Shown: piece by piece, positions 54,364 to 56,918 of the stretch
Layout: every line of letters starts with the position of its first letter
Position numbering within the stretch: the first letter of the stretch is position 1
From: Cytobacillus eiseniae
Lineage (GTDB): Bacteria > Bacillota > Bacilli > Bacillales > Cytobacillaceae
Direction of reading: 5' to 3'
Length of the DNA stretch: 56,918 bases
Assembly: GCF_017874625.1 (NCBI RefSeq)
Contig: NZ_JAGIKZ010000024.1
Span: 1-56,918 of the forward strand
Notes under the pieces: model-generated
Databases searched by the model: none
Told to the model about the DNA's origin: nothing
Seen by the model: the letters and a program-made list of their open reading frames with translations, nothing else
Translations under genes and position numbers: made by a program

Positions 54364-56358
54364 TTAATTGATTTTGAATCGGTCAACGACTTCTTTTAAT
54401 TCATTACTTAACTCAGTTAATTGTTCAGCAGATGCTGCAACTGATTGTAAGGCATGAACCTGTTCATCTGTTGAAGCACTTACTTCCTCACATGATGCTG
54501 CTGACTGTTCCGACATTGCAGCCATATTGTGTATGCCACCGATTACTTCTTCTTTGCTCTCAGCAATATGAATCATTTCATTGCTTATATAAAGGATGGA
54601 TTGTCTCATTCCTTCGACAAACTCGGAAAGATTATTGAAATTCAATTCTGTTTCCTTAACAACATCAGACTGTTGATTAAATGTTTCTTTTGTCCGATCC
54701 ATTGATTCAACTGCTCGCAATGCTCCACTTTGAATATCAGTGATCGTCGTCTTTACTTCATCCGTTGCTGCAACTGATTGTTCAGCCAGCTTTCTTACTT
54801 CTTCAGCAACTACAGCAAAGCCTTTTCCATGCTCTCCAGCACGAGCAGCTTCAATACTAGCATTCAATGCTAGTAAATTAGTTTGTGAACTGATTTCTGT
54901 AATAGTTGTCATTACCTTTTCAATTTTTTCAATTTTATCTTCTAAATCATTAATTACTTCTTCCATTGAACCTAAGTATTCCTTAGAAATCAAGAATGAA
55001 CCTTTCAGATCATTAATTTGTTTCATTCCTGATTGGTTCATCACATCTGCCTTTTCAGCTAAAGACGTCATTTCATCTGCTTTGCCACTAATGTCATTAA
55101 TCTGATTGCTTAGTTGAAGGGATAACTGATTAGCTGTTTCAGCCTCAGCCGCCGATTGAGATGCCCCTTTGGCAATTTCATTGATTGCAGCAGCCATTTC
55201 CTCACTTGAGGCATTTGTTTCTTCTGAAACCGCACTTAAGCTTTCAGCAGATTCCTTCACATTGTTTACCGATTGATTTACGACAGTTAGTAGTGATTTC
55301 ATATTCTCTACCATTGCATTAAAATGACTGCCCAATTCACCAATCTCATCTTTTGATTGAATATCCACTTTAACCATTAAGTTTCCATCTGAAACTTGAC
55401 TAAATGCCTTCTTAAGGAATGACAATGGCTTGGTCAATCTTGAAGCGACGATAGAAGTAATTGCAATCGCAATGATGATTCCGATAACAGATATTAACAA
55501 GATGCTATTTCTGATACTAATCGCTGTAGTCATTAAGTCAGAAGTTGTATAAGCTGCACCAACCTTCCACGAAGTAGCAGCAACTGTATCGTATACGAGC
55601 AACTTATCTTCTTTTTCGTATACGTACTCAATTACACCGTCTTTATCTTGATTCTCATACATTTCCTTGATAAAAGAAAGATCCATCAAATTATTGCTTC
55701 TTTCAGTTGGGTGAACAATTGCTACCCCTTCTTGTGAAAAGACAAATGGATAACCATTGTAGCCGATTTGGACTGCACTAACCATATTCGTAAGATCAGT
55801 CAATTTAATATCTAAACCTACTGCTCCAACAACTTTCGAACCCTCTTTCACAGCAAAAGAGGCAGTCACAACATATTCATTTGTGGCTGGATCCTCATAT
55901 GGCTCGCTCCAAATCACTTCACCAGGAGCAGAAATGGCATCCTTATACCAATCTCTTGTTCTTGCATCAAAGTCGGAGCCTAAATCAACAGCTGGAATAA
56001 TCATTAAATCTTTATTCTCACTTGCAGCATAAACTGAGGCAACATCCTTATTTTTATCAAGGAAGTTATCAAAATCCTTCTTTAATTCAGTATTTGCAGT
56101 TGGGTCTTCCGCTTGCTTTATATAATCAATTACGCGCTGTGATTCAGATAAATAGATCATTTGTGTTGAAAATTTATCGAGAAATAAGGAAAGTGAATTA
56201 TTCATTTCAGACACAATTCCCTTAGTTTGACTAACAACATCAGATTCTACTTCTTTTGATGTTTGGTTGTATACAAAAAAACCTACTGCTGATAAAACAA
56301 CAATAAATAATGCAGAAATCAGCAAAATTAATTTGCTTTTTATTGATTTCAACAACAT
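54364..56358 (-). CDS. Methyl-accepting chemotaxis protein with dCache sensor
   Basis: A 664-residue chemoreceptor. The first membrane helix is [21 protein letters not shown]; an extracellular double-Cache domain (residues about 35-270, with [26 protein letters not shown]) follows. Then come the second helix, HAMP, and the signalling domain with the hairpin tip [48 protein letters not shown] and YxDxxT-type residues suggest an amino-acid-like ligand. I start at the ATG after AAGGGGGAGAAA; eleven codons upstream are excluded. Confidence 0.93.
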   Translation of the reverse strand: MLLKSIKSKLILLISALFIVVLSAVGFFVYNQTSKEVESDVVSQTKGIVSEMNNSLSLFLDKFSTQMIYLSESQRVIDYIKQAEDPTANTELKKDFDNFLDKNKDVASVYAASENKDLMIIPAVDLGSDFDARTRDWYKDAISAPGEVIWSEPYEDPATNEYVVTASFAVKEGSKVVGAVGLDIKLTDLTNMVSAVQIGYNGYPFVFSQEGVAIVHPTERSNNLMDLSFIKEMYENQDKDGVIEYVYEKEDKLLVYDTVAATSWKVGAAYTTSDLMTTAISIRNSILLISVIGIIIAIAITSIVASRLTKPLSFLKKAFSQVSDGNLMVKVDIQSKDEIGELGSHFNAMVENMKSLLTVVNQSVNNVKESAESLSAVSEETNASSEEMAAAINEIAKGASQSAAEAETANQLSLQLSNQINDISGKADEMTSLAEKADVMNQSGMKQINDLKGSFLISKEYLGSMEEVINDLEDKIEKIEKVMTTITEISSQTNLLALNASIEAARAGEHGKGFAVVAEEVRKLAEQSVAATDEVKTTITDIQSGALRAVESMDRTKETFNQQSDVVKETELNFNNLSEFVEGMRQSILYISNEMIHIAESKEEVIGGIHNMAAMSEQSAASCEEVSASTDEQVHALQSVAASAEQLTELSNELKEVVDRFKIN

Positions 56359-56578
56359 TTTCTCCCCCTTTGTCACCTTTTTTTTTTCCATCTATTTGTT
56401 CTCGCTTACATGATTTGTATCTCCCCTTTAATACAAATCAGCTGAACTAAGCTGGCAATTCGACATTATTCAACATATGGTTTATAATATCACATCTTAA
56501 ATCGTTTGACGAAATGAAAGATGATTGTAAATTTTACAAATTCAACCACTTAGTAAGAAATAGACAGAACAAAGCGCA

Positions 56579-56710
56579 AGCGCCTTGATTAGCCTCAGGC
56601 ATAGCACAAGCCAATCCTCACGGAAAGGTGTCCTTTACCTTTTGGGAGGATTGGCTTGTGACCTCGAGGTCGACAAAAACGCGACGTCCTGTACGTCGGG
56701 GGTAGGCGCT
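56579..56710. repeat. Structured dispersed repeat with three nested inverted repeats
   Basis: Outer arms AGCGCCT (56579) / AGGCGCT (56704); middle arms CACAAGCCAATCCTC (56605) / GAGGATTGGCTTGTG (56646), a perfect 15-bp stem; and CGACGT cctgt ACGTCG (56682-56698). I recall similar AGCGC..GCGCT repeats in many Bacillaceae intergenic regions. The flanking sequence (56359-56578 and 56711-56918) shows no gene I can support. Confidence 0.7.
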
Positions 56711-56918
56711 CCTCCTATAAGAAATACACTTATAGTCGTGCGATGCTTATGCTGCCGAAGTATTCCTTGTGGAGCTGGACGCAGAACTTGTCGCAAAATT
56801 ATCTACAACATTTAAATTTATATTTTTGTATGAAAACACTTTTTGGCTAGAGGGCACTACTGAATAAGGCCCTTCATCTTCAATTTTTTTGAAGGACTAC
56901 TAGTATAATATAGTATAG

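Overview
The window is a low-GC Firmicutes chromosome segment, best read as a Bacillaceae (Bacillus sensu lato). The evidence is the oriC-proximal backbone yybS-gdpP-rplI-dnaB, purA, a tRNA cluster, walR-walK-walH-walI-walJ, htrA-type protease, yyzF (CxxH/CxxC protein) and rlmH, all on the minus strand and in the order familiar from Bacillus. Genes have strong AGGAGG-type ribosome sites and Rho-independent terminators.

Layout. 1-5.6 kb: a cell-envelope group on the minus strand (two-component system, lipoprotein-like polysaccharide deacetylase, amidase, DUF4179-like exported protein) followed by a VanZ remnant. 5.6-7.7 kb: two plus-strand genes (a duplicated-TM2 membrane protein and a GNAT acetyltransferase). 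7.9-36.1 kb: a stacked genomic island in the 3' end of rlmH. Five copies of a 21-bp site that reads, on the minus strand, as the last codons of rlmH (mostly ..Y-H-K-stop) lie at 7931, 8300, 10089, 31338 and 36115, all in one orientation. They divide the island into four segments, an arrangement like staphylococcal SCC elements inserted in tandem in rlmH/orfX. 36.1-56.9 kb: the chromosomal backbone.

The segment next to chromosomal rlmH (31.35-36.13 kb, 4.8 kb) looks like a self-contained integrative element. It has a large serine recombinase whose 3' end runs into rlmH, an XRE-like regulator with an inverted-repeat operator, a gene II/X-like replication protein, two small proteins and its own complete second rlmH. 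Chromosomal rlmH now ends E-P-Y-I-F instead of E-P-Y-H-K. On paper, recombination between the two flanking sites restores exactly E-P-Y-H-K to the chromosome and changes the C-terminus of the recombinase.

The next segment (10.1-31.35 kb, 21 kb) is a defence island. It holds a BREX type 3-like system (brxF, brxC, pglX, pglZ, brxA, then after a terminator the SNF2 helicase brxHII), a DUF262/HNH GmrSD-like protein, a SEC-C/HNH-like protein, two small unknowns, a tightly overlapping three-gene cassette of unknown function, and at the other end a RadC-containing mobile-element module. The last two segments (1.8 kb and 0.37 kb) carry a methyltransferase, a frameshifted retropepsin-like protease with its overlapping partner, and a single small coiled-coil ORF. 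No recombinase is visible in those three, so they may be mobilised in trans or be remnants.

The backbone also holds a DnaA-box cluster around yyzF, a predicted PurR operator before purA, a seven-copy 52-bp hairpin array after purA, duplicated 5' halves of tRNA-Phe and tRNA-Lys each joined to the same structured ~85-nt sequence, and several dispersed palindromic repeats. All calls rest on reading the sequence; no database search was run.
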